Positions 24,453 through 35,507 of a stretch of DNA of 64,000 nucleotides are shown here, one piece after another. Numbering within the stretch: position 1 is the stretch's first letter; every line of letters begins with the position of its first letter. The notes under the pieces were generated by a model. That model did no database searches, was not told the DNA's origin, and worked only from the letters and a program-made list of their open reading frames with translations. The DNA is taken from the NCBI GenBank assembly GCA_012976225.1, contig JAAVVG010000024.1, positions 62,001-126,000 of the forward strand, written 5' to 3'. The translations under genes and the position numbers were made by a program. Source of the stretch: Golubevia sp. BC0850 (lineage: Eukaryota; Basidiomycota; Exobasidiomycetes; Golubeviales; Golubeviaceae).

Positions 24453-25379
24453 TCACCAAGCCCAACCAGGTCTCTGATAAGTATTAACAATTTTAACCTT
24501 GGGATCCATCTCAGATGTCCTTCCAGACCTTTTAATCTTCATCAACTTCTTCCCCAAAATCTCTTCTCTTTTTTCAAACTCCGTTTTGCCTTCTTTCAGT
24601 AGGACGTTCAATCTAGCAAGTGGGTGCTGTTTGACTCCAGCTCTACCTCTTCCCTTTGGATCAACTCTCTTCATAAATTGACCTTTCCCAACCCAAGCTT
24701 GATCAACTACTAATCTTTCCCCATTCATCCCCCTAGCAATGGCATGATCTCTTGCTAAAGCCAAAGTAGATTTGATCCTTCCAGCTGCTCTTTTATCAGA
24801 GAATTGCATTTGTAAAATCGCTTCATTCACTGTAGTTCCAATCCTTTTACCTTCCACCAATTTCCCAGCACCAATTTGAGAAGCTAAATCTTGAAGTTTT
24901 CGAGGTGAAATCTTGAAATCTGCAGTTGAGTATTTATGTTCTGTGATCTTGGTGTAATTTCCAGTTGGATCTTTCTGTAGTGGACCAAATCGTTTCCTGA
25001 TTTGCCTTTCTAATCTTCGTTTGCTGGATTTGTCCTCCTCTGATTTTCCGAAAGCAAAGACTGGAGTTGATGAAGGTTCTTCAATTAGAGCATCTCCATC
25101 TGAAGATTGGGATCCCAAGACTCTCTGTTGATCTTGATCTGCTTGTAATCTTCTCATTTCTTCGGGTAACAATCCTCCTCTTTTCCTTTGTAGTTGTCTT
25201 TCTCTACGATCTCCCAGGAAGACCTTCGAAAACCCTTCCTGAATCTGATCACGCCAGCGGGCGGAGGCTGGAGATGAGGTGTGAAGACTGTAAGGGAGGG
25301 TAGAGGGTAGGACAAAGCAGGTTAGAACGGTGTCACCTGTGGCATTGATGAAAGCTTTTGAAATAACAATCAGCCTCAT
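24453..25379 (-). CDS. MRPL22: Mitochondrial large-subunit ribosomal protein uL22
   Basis: This is a structural protein of the mitochondrial 54S subunit that lines the exit tunnel. A single exon of 308 aa starts at an ATG at 25379. The uL22 core is at residues about 150-270: STADFKISPRKLQDLASQ, NEAILQMQFSDKRAAGRI, then LVVDQAWVGKGQFMKRVD and the loop-plus-tip segment GRGRAGVKQHPLARLNV. The first ~45 residues (ending SLHTSSPASARW) look like a mitochondrial presequence. A possible 49-nt intron in the 5' part (near 25332-25284) was rejected because removing it breaks the frame. It lies 257 bp upstream of the KMO start on the same strand. Confidence 0.9.
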   Translation of the reverse strand: MRLIVISKAFINATGDTVLTCFVLPSTLPYSLHTSSPASARWRDQIQEGFSKVFLGDRRERQLQRKRGGLLPEEMRRLQADQDQQRVLGSQSSDGDALIEEPSSTPVFAFGKSEEDKSSKRRLERQIRKRFGPLQKDPTGNYTKITEHKYSTADFKISPRKLQDLASQIGAGKLVEGKRIGTTVNEAILQMQFSDKRAAGRIKSTLALARDHAIARGMNGERLVVDQAWVGKGQFMKRVDPKGRGRAGVKQHPLARLNVLLKEGKTEFEKREEILGKKLMKIKRSGRTSEMDPKVKIVNTYQRPGWAW

Positions 25380-25415
25380 TCAATCACGATTTGGTCGATG
25401 AATGCTGACATACAT

Positions 25416-25824
25416 TCAATTATCCTCCATCCTTTCTTCCTGACGTTTCTTCCTACGACTCTCCCTCCTCTCTCTTCTCTCCTTCTCCTTCTCCCTCTCT
25501 TTCCCCAAATGAGATCCCGAAGAAGTTGAAAACGCATACCCCAATTCGTGATGTTCTGAGGCGTTTGATGTGGCATATGTCAATCTTTTCAAGATTAAGT
25601 CATGATCTTCCTTCTGCTCTCCCTCTCGTGCTCTCTTGGCCAACTCGAAAATGCCGTTCGCCTGCCAGCTGCTCAAGCTTGATAGATACTCACTACCTTG
25701 TGGGATTTGCCATAGGAAGAGAGACCCTTCGAGAGGAGGCTGAGAGACAAGTTGAAGTGATGGCATTGGTGATGGAAGAAGTTGAAGAGGCTCTGCTCTG
25801 AGACGCAAATCTTGAAGACACCAT
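25416..25824 (-). CDS. Small gene, possibly mitochondrial, unknown function
   Basis: The C-terminal part is clearly open: WQANGIFELAKRAREGEQ, then ILKRLTYATSNASEHHELGY, ending in a Lys/Arg/Glu-rich tail at 25416. Two start models exist. One is an ATG at 25824 that encodes a Ser/Arg-rich presequence-like segment (MVSSRFASQSRASSTSS) and needs an intron of only about 28 nt (GTAGTG to GAGCAG). The other is an intronless ORF from the ATG at 25766. The presequence favours the first; the tiny intron argues against it. The stop is 37 bp from the MRPL22 start. I do not recognise the family. Confidence 0.45.
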
Positions 25825-26832
25825 TGTGGGAAGTTTCGGTTTCGATGAGTTGCCTATGTATCAAGTTGTAGATGATCCAAGAGGAGAATAGGAAGGGTTG
25901 GGAAGGAAGCTTGGGAGAGAGGTCGGGAGAGACCTTGCCCTTGGTCCTTCTCTGAAAACATGGCACGTATAGCACATGGCACAGTCCCTCTCGCCCAATC
26001 GATCTGACGGACCTCAGCTCTCAGACTTTCAATGAACACATGAAATCGATTCATTTTAGAACCTGAGCCGCTGAACGTTGAACTCTGACCTAGTTGATGA
26101 TGGACATGCCAACCCGTCTCGCCGTCTCGCTCAGGCGCTCAGGTCTCTTTCCCCTATAGATCGCTGCTCAACTTGACAATTTTTAAATCTTTGTGTATCT
26201 GCGTTCTGCGTACTGAGATTTAGAATCGAGAAGAGCGTCTAAATTGAGAGAGGGCTTGTGTAATGCGGACTTGTCTGAGACCTTACCCCCTGCACCTTTT
26301 CGATCTCCACTTTTCCACCATTCTCCCTTCCACATCGAGGTCTTCTTCTTGACAACCATTTTGCTATTTTGTTTTGTTTCTCTATCTCCCTTCCTTTCTT
26401 CTTTCTCTCCCACACCATTCTTCTTCTCTCTCTCCCTATCTTTTACTCCCACTCAACCCTCTCTATTTGACTCTTCCACGCATTCGCAAAGCACTCTCAT
26501 TTCTGATTCTCGAATTTCAAATTTCAAATCTCAAGGGCTGACATAACAGCAAACAAACATCCAATCCGCAGTCTCCACTCTCTCACTCACTTCAAAGCGG
26601 CCAAAGCCAGTTTCAAGCAAACCACTCTTCTTTCTAATCGGACTAGAACTCATTCATTCTCATTAATCCTAAAACCATCAAGTTCAATCAATCGTTAAAA
26701 AGGAGGAAGGCGCCTTTTCAACGTTTTCTGGAAGCAGCGAAGGCTTTGACCCTTCTCAACTTCCTTCGCAACCAGCTCTCGATTCTACAATCGAGTCCTT
26801 TCAGGGAATCCACTCAATCGTATCTCTCAAAG
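25825..26832. other. Divergent promoter region
   Basis: About 1 kb between the minus-strand small gene and the 7-TM gene. A strongly pyrimidine-rich stretch (about 26285-26470, CTT/TCT runs) is followed by AT-rich sequence. This is typical of a fungal promoter and 5' UTR. A minus-strand open stretch with ATG at about 26054 (MNRFHVFIESLRAEV) has no supported continuation. Confidence 0.45.
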
Positions 26833-29828
26833 ATGAGTGAGATCATCCAACCTCGATCCAACCCTCTCCTCACACCGCTTCCGGACGTCTATTTACGCGT
26901 GTTGATTTTGGGAGCTTCTCTCACGATCGCGATCAGCAATCTTACTTGGATCTTCTCTGTACTCTTAGGGGTTTTGAAGAGTAGAGAAAGAGAGTTGAAT
27001 TGGAGCACGAGAGCAGAATGTGGGGAGAGAAGTGGTGGACTTGTGAGTTACAAGACCAAGCCGAAAATCCTCAAGTTCACTCCATCCAAGCCGACTGACG
27101 TTTATTCTCCTTTCTGAATGTACTTAAGCTCAAGGGACTCAAACTTTGGACTCACTTAGTGGTCACGACGGTGATTCTCGCTCCGTTGCTAGACGTTGTG
27201 TCAGGAATCGCCCAGATCTTCACCTTCTCCAACTCGTTTCCTTCCACGCCTCTACCTAAACCGACCTGCAAGGTCTCGAATCTTCTAGGAACGGTATCGC
27301 TTCAAGCCAGCTGTGTCTTACTACTCTTGTGGACAAGTTCCTCCCTTCTGCAAAAGTCAGTCGCAAGGGTGGGTCTCGCAACGATGTGCCTCCTTCTTTG
27401 GTTCGCCGTAGAGGCATGGTCTCTATCTATTCTTCTACGAACGGATGAATGGCTTCAAAGCTCAACTTCCATCTATTCTTTCACTTCAACTCTCGATCAA
27501 ACCTCCATCAACTCCATCCCAATCTGCCTTTCACCCTTCAACGCCTTTCCTTCGCGCATCAAGACTGGAGATCTCCCTCCTTTCGCAACTCGTTCAGCAG
27601 CTAAGGTCTTACCTGGAGCCTGTATTCTGGTCTATAGCTGTGGAGCTCTGGTGGCTCACGTCTATGGCTTGAAGAGACAGTCGAGAGGTGGAGAGAATCA
27701 ACTGGAGATGGAGCAGGCTGGAGCTGTCAGCAACGGTGGATTCGAAGATGGGAACCGTCGTCTCGAGGAAGATATGGAAGACCACAATGGTCACTTCGAG
27801 GTTCATAAACTGTCAAGATCGGATTCAGTATCAAGACCAAGGACCAGAGCTATGAGACAAGAGGCAAGCGACTCGACTCTGGTAGAAGTAACCAGGACCA
27901 AGTCTTTGAAGAAGCTGCACCTTTCACCTGCTTCCTCGAGACCAAAGGATAAGCTCAAGTCATCACCTTCGATTGGAGTAGGAGCTGGAGAATTCGAGAC
28001 CATTCACTTATCCAACTCTTCTAGACGGATCGAATGCCTCTCGCCTTCAAGACAACGATCTCTGCAAAGTCCTTCGACTTCCGAATCTGCTTTGATCCTT
28101 ATCTTCTCTCTAATCGGTATTCTGGTCTGTCTAATGATATCTTTCTGTTCAAGGAGAGGGAATTGGAGAGGTGCTGGAGCAGCCTTCGTGGAATTGGGAT
28201 TCTCTCTCATCGGCACCATCTTGAGATGTGTTTTGGAAAAGAGCAGGAAACGAGACAGAGAAAGAGAAATTCAGTCGAAGCTCCAAGAGATCAAGGGACA
28301 GGTTCATCTGAACAACGACGCTAGAAGGAGAAGTAGTGGTGCAAGTGATCATTACAAGACTCTGAGACTGACTTCAACGTTCAGTTCTCCTCAGCATCAA
28401 AGGAAGGTAGACGGAGAAGAAGAAGGAGACGTCACTCTAGTGATGGAAGACTCTCCTACCTCTCGTCACAGAAACGACACTTCCAGTAGCTCTGAATCCG
28501 TGGAAGAGGTGGCTTCCAAAGTCGCCAACGGCAACGAGTACTCTTCAATCTCCAACACACAATCGTCGCCAGAGAAGAAAGACGACAGAAATTCCTTCAG
28601 ATCCTCCCTACCTTCCTCTACTTTAGGATTCAACCACAATCCGTCTACTTTCAGCCTTCCGTTTGTGTCTAAGTTCGAAAGGTCTCTATCGGATTCGCTT
28701 TCAGTAGCCAGTACGTCTCACCGCCTCACGTCACGTCTCGTAGCAGAGAAGACTTTGAGTGGAATTCCTTCTTCAAGCAGTAGACCGATCCTCAATTCAC
28801 CTCTACCCAGCTACTTACTCAGCACGGAAAGAGCTGAGCAAACCAATCAAGGTTTCACCTCTGAGGTCGATTCTTTCACAGGTTCAGAAAATGCAGACGA
28901 AACTCTGTTGAGAAAGCTTCGAGTCATTCAAGATTCCTCAATCGATCCGTTCAGCTACAACCTCAGTGCGAACCCTACCCCCCCTATCTTTGACGATCCC
29001 TTCAGAGCAGGAAACTCTTCTACCGACTTCCAAGATCATGCAAGCTCAAAGAATGAAACTCACAATACCTGCTCATCGTTCGGAAATCTACTCAAAGGAG
29101 ATCTCACGCCCAGAGAGATAAACACTCCTCCCGCAATGACGAACAAAAGCTTGATCTCGCCAAGGAGACCAAGTCTTCAAAGGAATCCGCTTTCAGTCGA
29201 AGGAGAGAAGGTGATATTGAAATCAACTTCGCTCAACAGTCCTCGATCGTCTCTAACAGATCAGAGTCCCTCACGTTCCTCAACCTCCTTCCTCAAGATG
29301 TCAGTATCAAGAGCTTCATCAGATAGAGCAATAGAGTTCAGGCCAGTCTTGGAAAGTGGAAGAAACAGTCCCACCCAGAGCATCAAGTCCTTCAGATCCA
29401 ATTCACCTTTTTCTAGAACTCGCAAGACAATCTCGAAAATCATCAACTCAGATACTCCAGCAATCAACGTTGATTCAGGGGATTCGAATGGTACAAAGAG
29501 TCCAAGATCAGCAGCATTCTCTCTCATCAAAGCCAAGAACCTTCTTTCCAAACCTTCTTCCACCCCTAATCTCAGACAGCTTTCAGATCTCGGAACCGGA
29601 TCTCTGTCTAGAGAGGAAAGAGCTCGCCGCTCGTCCATCTTAGATCCCCTTTCCAGAGACCCTCTAGCAAAATTAAGTTTTGGAGCTGAAATAATTGTTG
29701 AACAAACATCTGGGTATACTGGAATCCAAGGGCATGCAAGTCCTCCATCATCTCAACTTGAGCTTGAACTGATGACTTCTCAAATGGAGATCGATTCTGA
29801 TCCTCTTGACTTCTATACAACTCTTTAG
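26833..29828 (+). CDS. Orphan seven-transmembrane protein with long Ser-rich tail
   Basis: Exons 26833-27042 and 27129-29828 give 969 aa. Hydrophobic segments (my estimate) lie at residues 24-50 (LRVLILGASLTIAISNLTW), 81-103, 121-144 (TVSLQASCVLLLLWTSSSLL), 149-173, 230-251, about 390-410 (LIFSLIGILVCLMISFC) and about 418-440. The loops are arranged as in a GPCR: N-terminus short, loops 1 and 2 basic, a cysteine at the outer end of TM3 (CKVSNLL, residue 117) and another in the TM4-TM5 loop (IPICLSPF, about residue 202). There is a large third inner loop of about 135 residues and an inner tail of more than 500 residues rich in Ser/Pro. I do not recognise a fungal GPCR class signature, so the receptor role is inference. 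It could instead be another 7-TM family. Confidence 0.75.
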
Positions 29829-30284
29829 TCTAGAGAAAGCATAATTCGTTGCAATCGTTTAAATTCTCCTCATATGTTCCATTTTCATCCTGTCTAGCAA
29901 AGCTTCTCTCATCGTTACCCACCTCGGTTTCTGAATCTCTCACTTTCGGTTTTCTCTATTTCAGCATCTTCTTCTCGTTGATCTCTCTATTTTAGCTATT
30001 CTGTTCAATCCCGTTCCCTATTCCTCTAGACTTCATTCAGTGATACACGCGCAAGCAGTCTTGGTCTTTTTTTCAATATCGCTTCTTTCCTTGTTCTCCC
30101 CATTCTCATAGCAACGGTCGTTTCACTTTTCGCTTTCACTTTTGTTTCTTCACAAGCATTCTTTCGATTTCTGTTCAGACCCCACTTTCTTTACTTTGAT
30201 TCATTGATTCCGCAGCGAGAAACTGAGCTCACTAGTACAAAAGGAGGGTACTGTACAAATCCGACTTTTCATTTCAAACGATCT
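29829..30284. other. Convergent intergenic region
   Basis: About 455 bp, T/C-rich on the + strand, between the 3' ends of the 7-TM and TMEM135-like genes. Likely 3' UTRs. No gene is seen. Confidence 0.5.
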
Positions 30285-33261
30285 TTACGACGAGACAGGG
30301 ATTGGTTTCTTGGATTTTGATGCGTCCTTGACTACCCAAGCCATAGTTGAAGTGATGCCTCTGAGCAAGTCGGGTCTGAACCTTCCTGAAGTCATGACGA
30401 TCCCAAGAGCGATACCGAATAGGAATCTGAAGCCGGAGAAAGATCCAGGGGTCAGGTCAGTCTCTCGCATCACAAGCCTTTCCTGAGATTCTGTCACTCA
30501 CCTCTCGGTCCAAAGAGCGCTCTTTTTACCCTGGCTCAACCAACCAGGTTTCAAGCTCTCGGCGACAGCAAACAAAGCTCTAGGAGCTACGTAAAGAGCC
30601 ATTTCTGCTCTTTTTCTCTTCTCTTCGATGAAGACAGCAAAGCCACAAGCGATCGAACCAAGACCAGGTCCAAGACCTGAATCCCAGAAAGAGAAAGGGA
30701 GATCGAAGACGCGAGGTAGAACCAAGGTTCGGGCAAAGCAGACCATGAACCTGGAAGAGAAGAAATGAAGAAGAGGGAAAGCACCACGGGTCAGCAGAGA
30801 GCCAGTACATCGAACGAAAGTATTGTTTCTGACTCACCAAATCGAGGCGATGAAAGTAGCTAAGAAACTTGCACTTCTAGCTGAGCCTTTGAGAACCTTC
30901 CAGAGATTGTCTCCTGGCTTATCAACGAAAGCTTTGAACCCAAAGATCAACCTTGGCAACAAATGGACAGGAACGTAGATTCCCATGCAAACTTTGAATC
31001 CCTTCAGCCATCTCAAACCTGCATTTGCTAGACAACTTGAGCCTCCCATACCGCAGTGAACTATTTCACAAGGTAGACCTCCCATCTGGCCTCTGCCTCT
31101 TGGACCCGAAGCTCCACTCAAAGCGTAATTCGTCTTGGCTTGGACCTTTCTAGAAGATCCTTCGGAAGTGTAAGAGCTGGTCTGAATCGTGAGACCAGGT
31201 TCGGCGTCTGATTTGGCTTGCTTTTCGGAATTGGAACTGGTAGCTTCCCTTTCGGCTTGAGCGAAAGCTTTTTGAGCATCCTTTTTGGTGTTGAACAAGT
31301 GATTGGCGTCTCCCCATCTAACCGGATATCCAAGACTCTCTGCTAGATCTCTGAGTTCCGTCACGTTTGAGGTTTCGTCTCCATAGTTCCAGTGATAAGG
31401 ATCGTCGTTCCTCACAGCTCTGAGAAGTCTCAAGAGTCTGTGATCCATCGAAGCTAGACCAGAGATCCATCGAACGTAACTTGGTGGCAACCTTTCAGGA
31501 TGATAGAACCAAGCCCACATGATTTGAGCTATTTGAGGATAGAAGTAGGTTGGAGGTCAAAGGGTGTCAGAAAACGCACGGATGTGGCGAAGAAAAGGTA
31601 AATCTCGAAAGAGGCGACCTGAAGCAGAACCATTTGAGGCATCTCCAGGATTCGACCATCACTTCTCAATACATCTTTCCACATTGAGGATGTAGACTGG
31701 ATTTTCACAAATCCTCTCTCCTTCTGTTCGCCACCTTACTCTCCCCGCATCCCTCCTCACTAGAGCCTCTTATCTTTTACTCACCACAGCAAACCACGAA
31801 GACCAAACCCTCCGCCTGACTAGCCAAACCAGATCCGATCTTTCTCAAGATTCCAGAAATGCTACCATCCCCAGCTCTTCCTTTCCCTTTGACATCCGAG
31901 GCTTTGGCCCCAGACTTGCTTCTAGCAAGAGCACCAGCTATCAGAGGAGCAGCTCTAACCAAAGTATCCATTCCACGTACCAAAGCAAACAGAGTCAAAT
32001 CAATAGTGAATGAAGGTTTAGATTTGAGATCCAAATTTGGCGCACTAGTAGAAGCTTGAGATTGACTTTCATGTGACAAAGATCTCTTGCTCAAGACTGG
32101 ACTGGTACTTTGACTAGGAGAACTTGCAGATCCTTGAGAAGCTTCTCTTCTGATAAATTTACCACCTTGTTCTGCTTCTTGTTGTTGTTGTCTAATCAAA
32201 GCATTTTCTAATTGAGCTGCTAATTCTCCTTCTTTAAAAGTTTCCTCGCTTCTTCTAGCAATAGGTTGACTGATCAAAGTTTCAGTACTTCTTGAAGGTG
32301 TGATAATTCTACTGGAGCCCTTTTCATTGAAACTTGGTAATTGAGGGGTTTGGGGTCTAGAATTTGAAGGACTGCTTGGATTGGAAAAGGAACCTAGAGA
32401 TAGAGAAGTCAATCTGGCTAAGAAATGACCTCCAGGAGCTAGAGGAGTTGGTGTAATCTTTGGACCTTGTCTTTCTGAAGCTCTGTTTCCAGGACCGGTC
32501 TTATCGTTAGTCGAAGTAGTAGAGGAAGAAAAGTAGGAAGAAGGTGAAGGGGCTGATAGGAAGGAGAAGAACTTTTGATGTCTATGGTTGTTGAGTTGCT
32601 GCTTTGAAGATGGATCGAAGAAGGAATCTTTATCTTTGAAGATTTTGTCTAGAGTTGAAGTTGATGATGATGATGAAGATGATGAAGTCGGATGAGGAGT
32701 TAGTTGTTGTTGATTGGTGATTTGAAGTAGAGTTAAAGCCCCAGTGGCAGCGATAGTGGAACTCAAGAAACAAGTTACAATCTCTGAATGTCGATTGCTT
32801 AACCTTCTATCTGATCCAATCCTGAAACCGTTCCCATTGTGATTGCTTGAAGGTAAGAGTAAATTCAAAGCATTATTAAGAAGTGACCAACCAAAGATAG
32901 CCAAAGCGCAAGCTGGTGCCATTCCTAAATGATATCCATTCGACTTTGAGATCCCTAAAGAGACTACCATTGCTTTTAATAATGATTTCAATAAAGTGGG
33001 AATAGCTTGAAGAGTTTGTAATAAATCTGTAGCTCTTAATCCTGAAGAAGGTGAAGCTGCAGCTGTAGCTGGTGCTCTACCTTCTTTACCTCCCACTCCC
33101 TTTCCTTTGGCATTTCTCCTGATTGTGTTCAACCTTTTAAGCTCAAGAGTAAAGAATCTCACCAAAGCTTTCAATATGGCAGGTAGAGCATCAGCTGCGT
33201 AACCTAAGGCGTAGGCTTTTAGAGCTGGTTCCAACACCCGAATGGAGGTAGTGCTGCTCAT
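30285..33261 (-). CDS. TMEM135-like multi-pass membrane protein
   Basis: TMEM135 proteins act in mitochondrial/peroxisomal membrane dynamics and lipid homeostasis in animals; fungal members are uncharacterised. Exons on the minus strand are 33261-31785, 31713-31580, about 31527-30838, 30750-30502 and 30426-30285. The N-terminal part (LKAYALGYAADALPAILKAL) and the segment SFEIYLFFATSAQIMWAWFY plus HPERLPPSYVRWI fit the family, as do the Cys-containing PCEIVHCGMGGSSC and VCMGIYVPVHLLPRLIF. A disordered, Ser-rich middle is encoded around 32000-32700. The intron between exons 2 and 3 (about 31579-31528) does not keep the frame with a standard GT-AG cut (see findings). The function assigned is by family only. 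Confidence 0.8.
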
Positions 33262-33724
33262 TCTTGCTACTTGAACAAGTCTTGAACCTTCTTTCCACCT
33301 AGATGACTTGTGACTGATTGATCAACTTGACTGCAATCAAGGTTGATGACGTTGATTCAGAAGTTGGGTTTGGGAACAACCTGAAGGATTGGCGAGCGAT
33401 GTGCCGGCATGTCTCGACCGTGTAGCTTGCCTTGTGATAACTCACGAGTCGCACGACTCTTCCTGGACCTCTGAACCAGAAGTTCCAAGATTTACATCTC
33501 TTTTTTTAGGATTGGTTTGCCAAAATTTGAGTGGAAGAGAGGCAGCGATAGAAGGGAGGTTGTCGAAAGCGATGCTGGGTGAAAACTCTTTTCACATTTC
33601 ACTCGTTCTCTGATCTCTCCACTCGAAGGGTATAACCTGTTGTACTACAAAACAGATAAAAATACATCTCTCACTTGAATCTCAATTCTTAAAAGTACAC
33701 CCACGCTCTCTCACCACCCCACCT
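33262..33724. other. Intergenic
   Basis: About 460 bp between the TMEM135-like start and the CENP-H-like stop, both on the minus strand. It should hold the TMEM135-like promoter. The plus-strand ORF at 33389 begins with TTG and is not supported. Confidence 0.45.
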
Positions 33725-34502
33725 TTACTCCTCTCGTTCATCCTCTTCCATTTCCTCCCCGTCTTCTTCCTCTTCCTCTTCCTCTCCATCCTCATCTTCA
33801 TCTCCAAGCATTTCCATCAATTCCAAATATTCAGGATCTGCCGACCAATCCAATCCTGATTCTAGAATCAAACCTCTAAGAACTCCTTTGACCATCTCTC
33901 TCTTTCCCCTAGCTTCAATCAAAGCCTCCCTGACTTTTTTCGTTCGATTCTGAGAAAGAGTTTCTTGAGACGTTTTACTTGATTCTTGACTTTGACGGAG
34001 TTGTTTGACTGTTGTTAAGAGGTTTGAACTTTTTGTTCTGGCAGCTGGAGGATCGTAGTGGTAGAAGGAGGGGCCAGAAGAAGGGGGATCAGCTTTATAA
34101 TCAAATTCCGAAGAGCTTTCCGATGTTTTAAAGTGATCTCTAAAAGCAAGGCCAGAGAAAGAAGGTGGCAACAAACTCTTCTCGAGAACTCACTTTGAAT
34201 TGGGCCTATCAAAGCTTCTCTTTTCTTCCTCAACTCTGTCACTTCCCTATGCAATCGTAAGAATCTAAGATTAAGATCGTCTCTCTTGTTTAAAAGGTCT
34301 CTGATGGCTTGAGATGAAGAAGAAACTGTTGTTTGTGTTCGATCTGAGTCCGACGTCTCTTGGTTTGTAGAAGAAGCTACGGCCACTTCATCTGTGTTAG
34401 CTCGGGATTCCTTTGGTGAGGTTTCCGAAAGAGAGGCCAGGATGACGTGAGAGTCGTCGGCACTGTGATCAGAGAGAATGACGGTGTAATTGGGAGAGGT
34501 GG
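33725..34502 (-). CDS. CENP-H-like inner kinetochore protein, 5' end unresolved
   Basis: CENP-H (Fta3/Mcm16 in yeasts) is a subunit of the constitutive centromere-associated network. Two exons are clear on the minus strand, 34502-34194 and 34139-33725, joined at I-Q-R-D-H. The first holds a coiled coil (IRDLLNKRDDLNLRFLRLH). The second ends with KREMVKGVLRGLILESGLDW, then SADPEYLELMEML, which matches the CENP-H C-terminal pattern of a helix, Gly-Leu, then N/D-W-A/S-x-D-P. An unusually acidic Glu/Asp tail follows. No in-frame ATG lies in the first exon; an acceptor (TAATCAG) at about 34503 implies an upstream exon that I could not place (possibly 34510-34800). Confidence 0.65.
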
Positions 34503-34895
34503 CTGATTAGAAGGTTGGTTGGGAGGATTCTAGTAAGGAAGCTAAATTTGAGTAGCAGTTGTATCATTCTGGTTTTGTGGTTGGATTTCTTCAGAAAGCT
34601 GCTCATCCCTAATGGGAAGCTCAGAGAGGCCAAAGAAGGCAACACGGAGAGTAGAAGGTAGTCTCTGGGACAAGTCACTCCAACTGCCCCACCCCTTCCG
34701 TCCAGCTTGCTCTCTTCGAGCTGAGATTCAAAAGCAAAAGCCCAAAGATAATACCATGACGCGCTAGACAAGATCGCAGCTGATTGAGAGGGTGAAGCAT
34801 AGCTTCTCCTTCTACCTTTCCACCTCCCTTCCCCTCACCCGCTCTTTCAATCCCTCCTCCCTCAGTAGACCAGCTCCAATCGTTTCATGCAAAAC
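34503..34895. other. Gap that probably holds the first exon of the CENP-H-like gene
   Basis: About 390 bp. The minus strand has several ATGs (for example near 34617 and 34798) and GT sites, but no combination is compelling. No other gene is seen. Confidence 0.35.
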
Positions 34896-35285
34896 TCACA
34901 TATCTACAATGGACCTCAAAGCCACACTTGCCCGCTCCAGTTTCTCCAACCTTTTTCGCCTCCCAGTGATGATAGCATCCAATTCCAAAAACGTCTTGTT
35001 ATCGAAATTGATAGCTTTTGACTCATTTCCAGTTCTCTCCCCTGTGAGAGATTTCCCCTCATTTGACCAAAATTCTACTTCATGGGATATGGCTTTGAGA
35101 TTTGAGGATCTGACTTGTAGTTGTTGAAGGAGAGCTTTCTCTAGAGGTTGGAGCGACGCGTGAGGAGCGGGAGAAGAAGAAGAAGAAGAAGAACTTGAGG
35201 AAGTGTGATGAGGTATTAGGTTCGAGTTGGAATAGGATTTTAAGGCTTTGAGAATGTCTGTCGAATTCATCTGTGGCTCTGCCAT
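34896..35285 (-). CDS. Small helical protein, 129 aa, unknown function
   Basis: A single exon from ATG 35285 (MAEPQMNSTDILKALKS). A serine run is encoded by a (GAA)n repeat of the + strand at 35170-35193. The rest is predicted helix (LEKALLQQLQVRSSNLKAIS and LELDAIITGRRKRLEKLERA). There is no signal peptide or membrane span. It looks like a small coiled-coil subunit of a complex; its position next to the CENP-H-like gene is suggestive but proves nothing. I do not recognise it. Confidence 0.55.
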   Translation of the reverse strand: MAEPQMNSTDILKALKSYSNSNLIPHHTSSSSSSSSSSPAPHASLQPLEKALLQQLQVRSSNLKAISHEVEFWSNEGKSLTGERTGNESKAINFDNKTFLELDAIITGRRKRLEKLERASVALRSIVDM

Positions 35286-35507
35286 TCTAGAGTCGGACTG
35301 GTGGGAGCAAAGAGGATTGAGGTGAGTCCACCTTTTCTCTACGTGACCTTCCCTTCATTGATTATAGTAATTGTAATTTTGCTGCGATCGAACAGAGGTC
35401 TGCGCATCTTTTTCCTTTGTTCAAAAAATCTTCTCTGGAGGAAATCTTCTGCTGATCTTCTTCCTTCACTTCTACAGTCAAGTCTTATCTTAAGATCTTA
35501 AAGAGCG

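Noticed and set aside
25284-25332. 49-nt intron in the MRPL22 presequence (GTGACA...TTACAG)
   Set aside because: Removing it shifts the frame with the conserved uL22 core; the unspliced frame is open from the ATG.
33389-33613. Plus-strand 74-aa ORF
   Set aside because: It starts with TTG and lies in the promoter region of the TMEM135-like gene.
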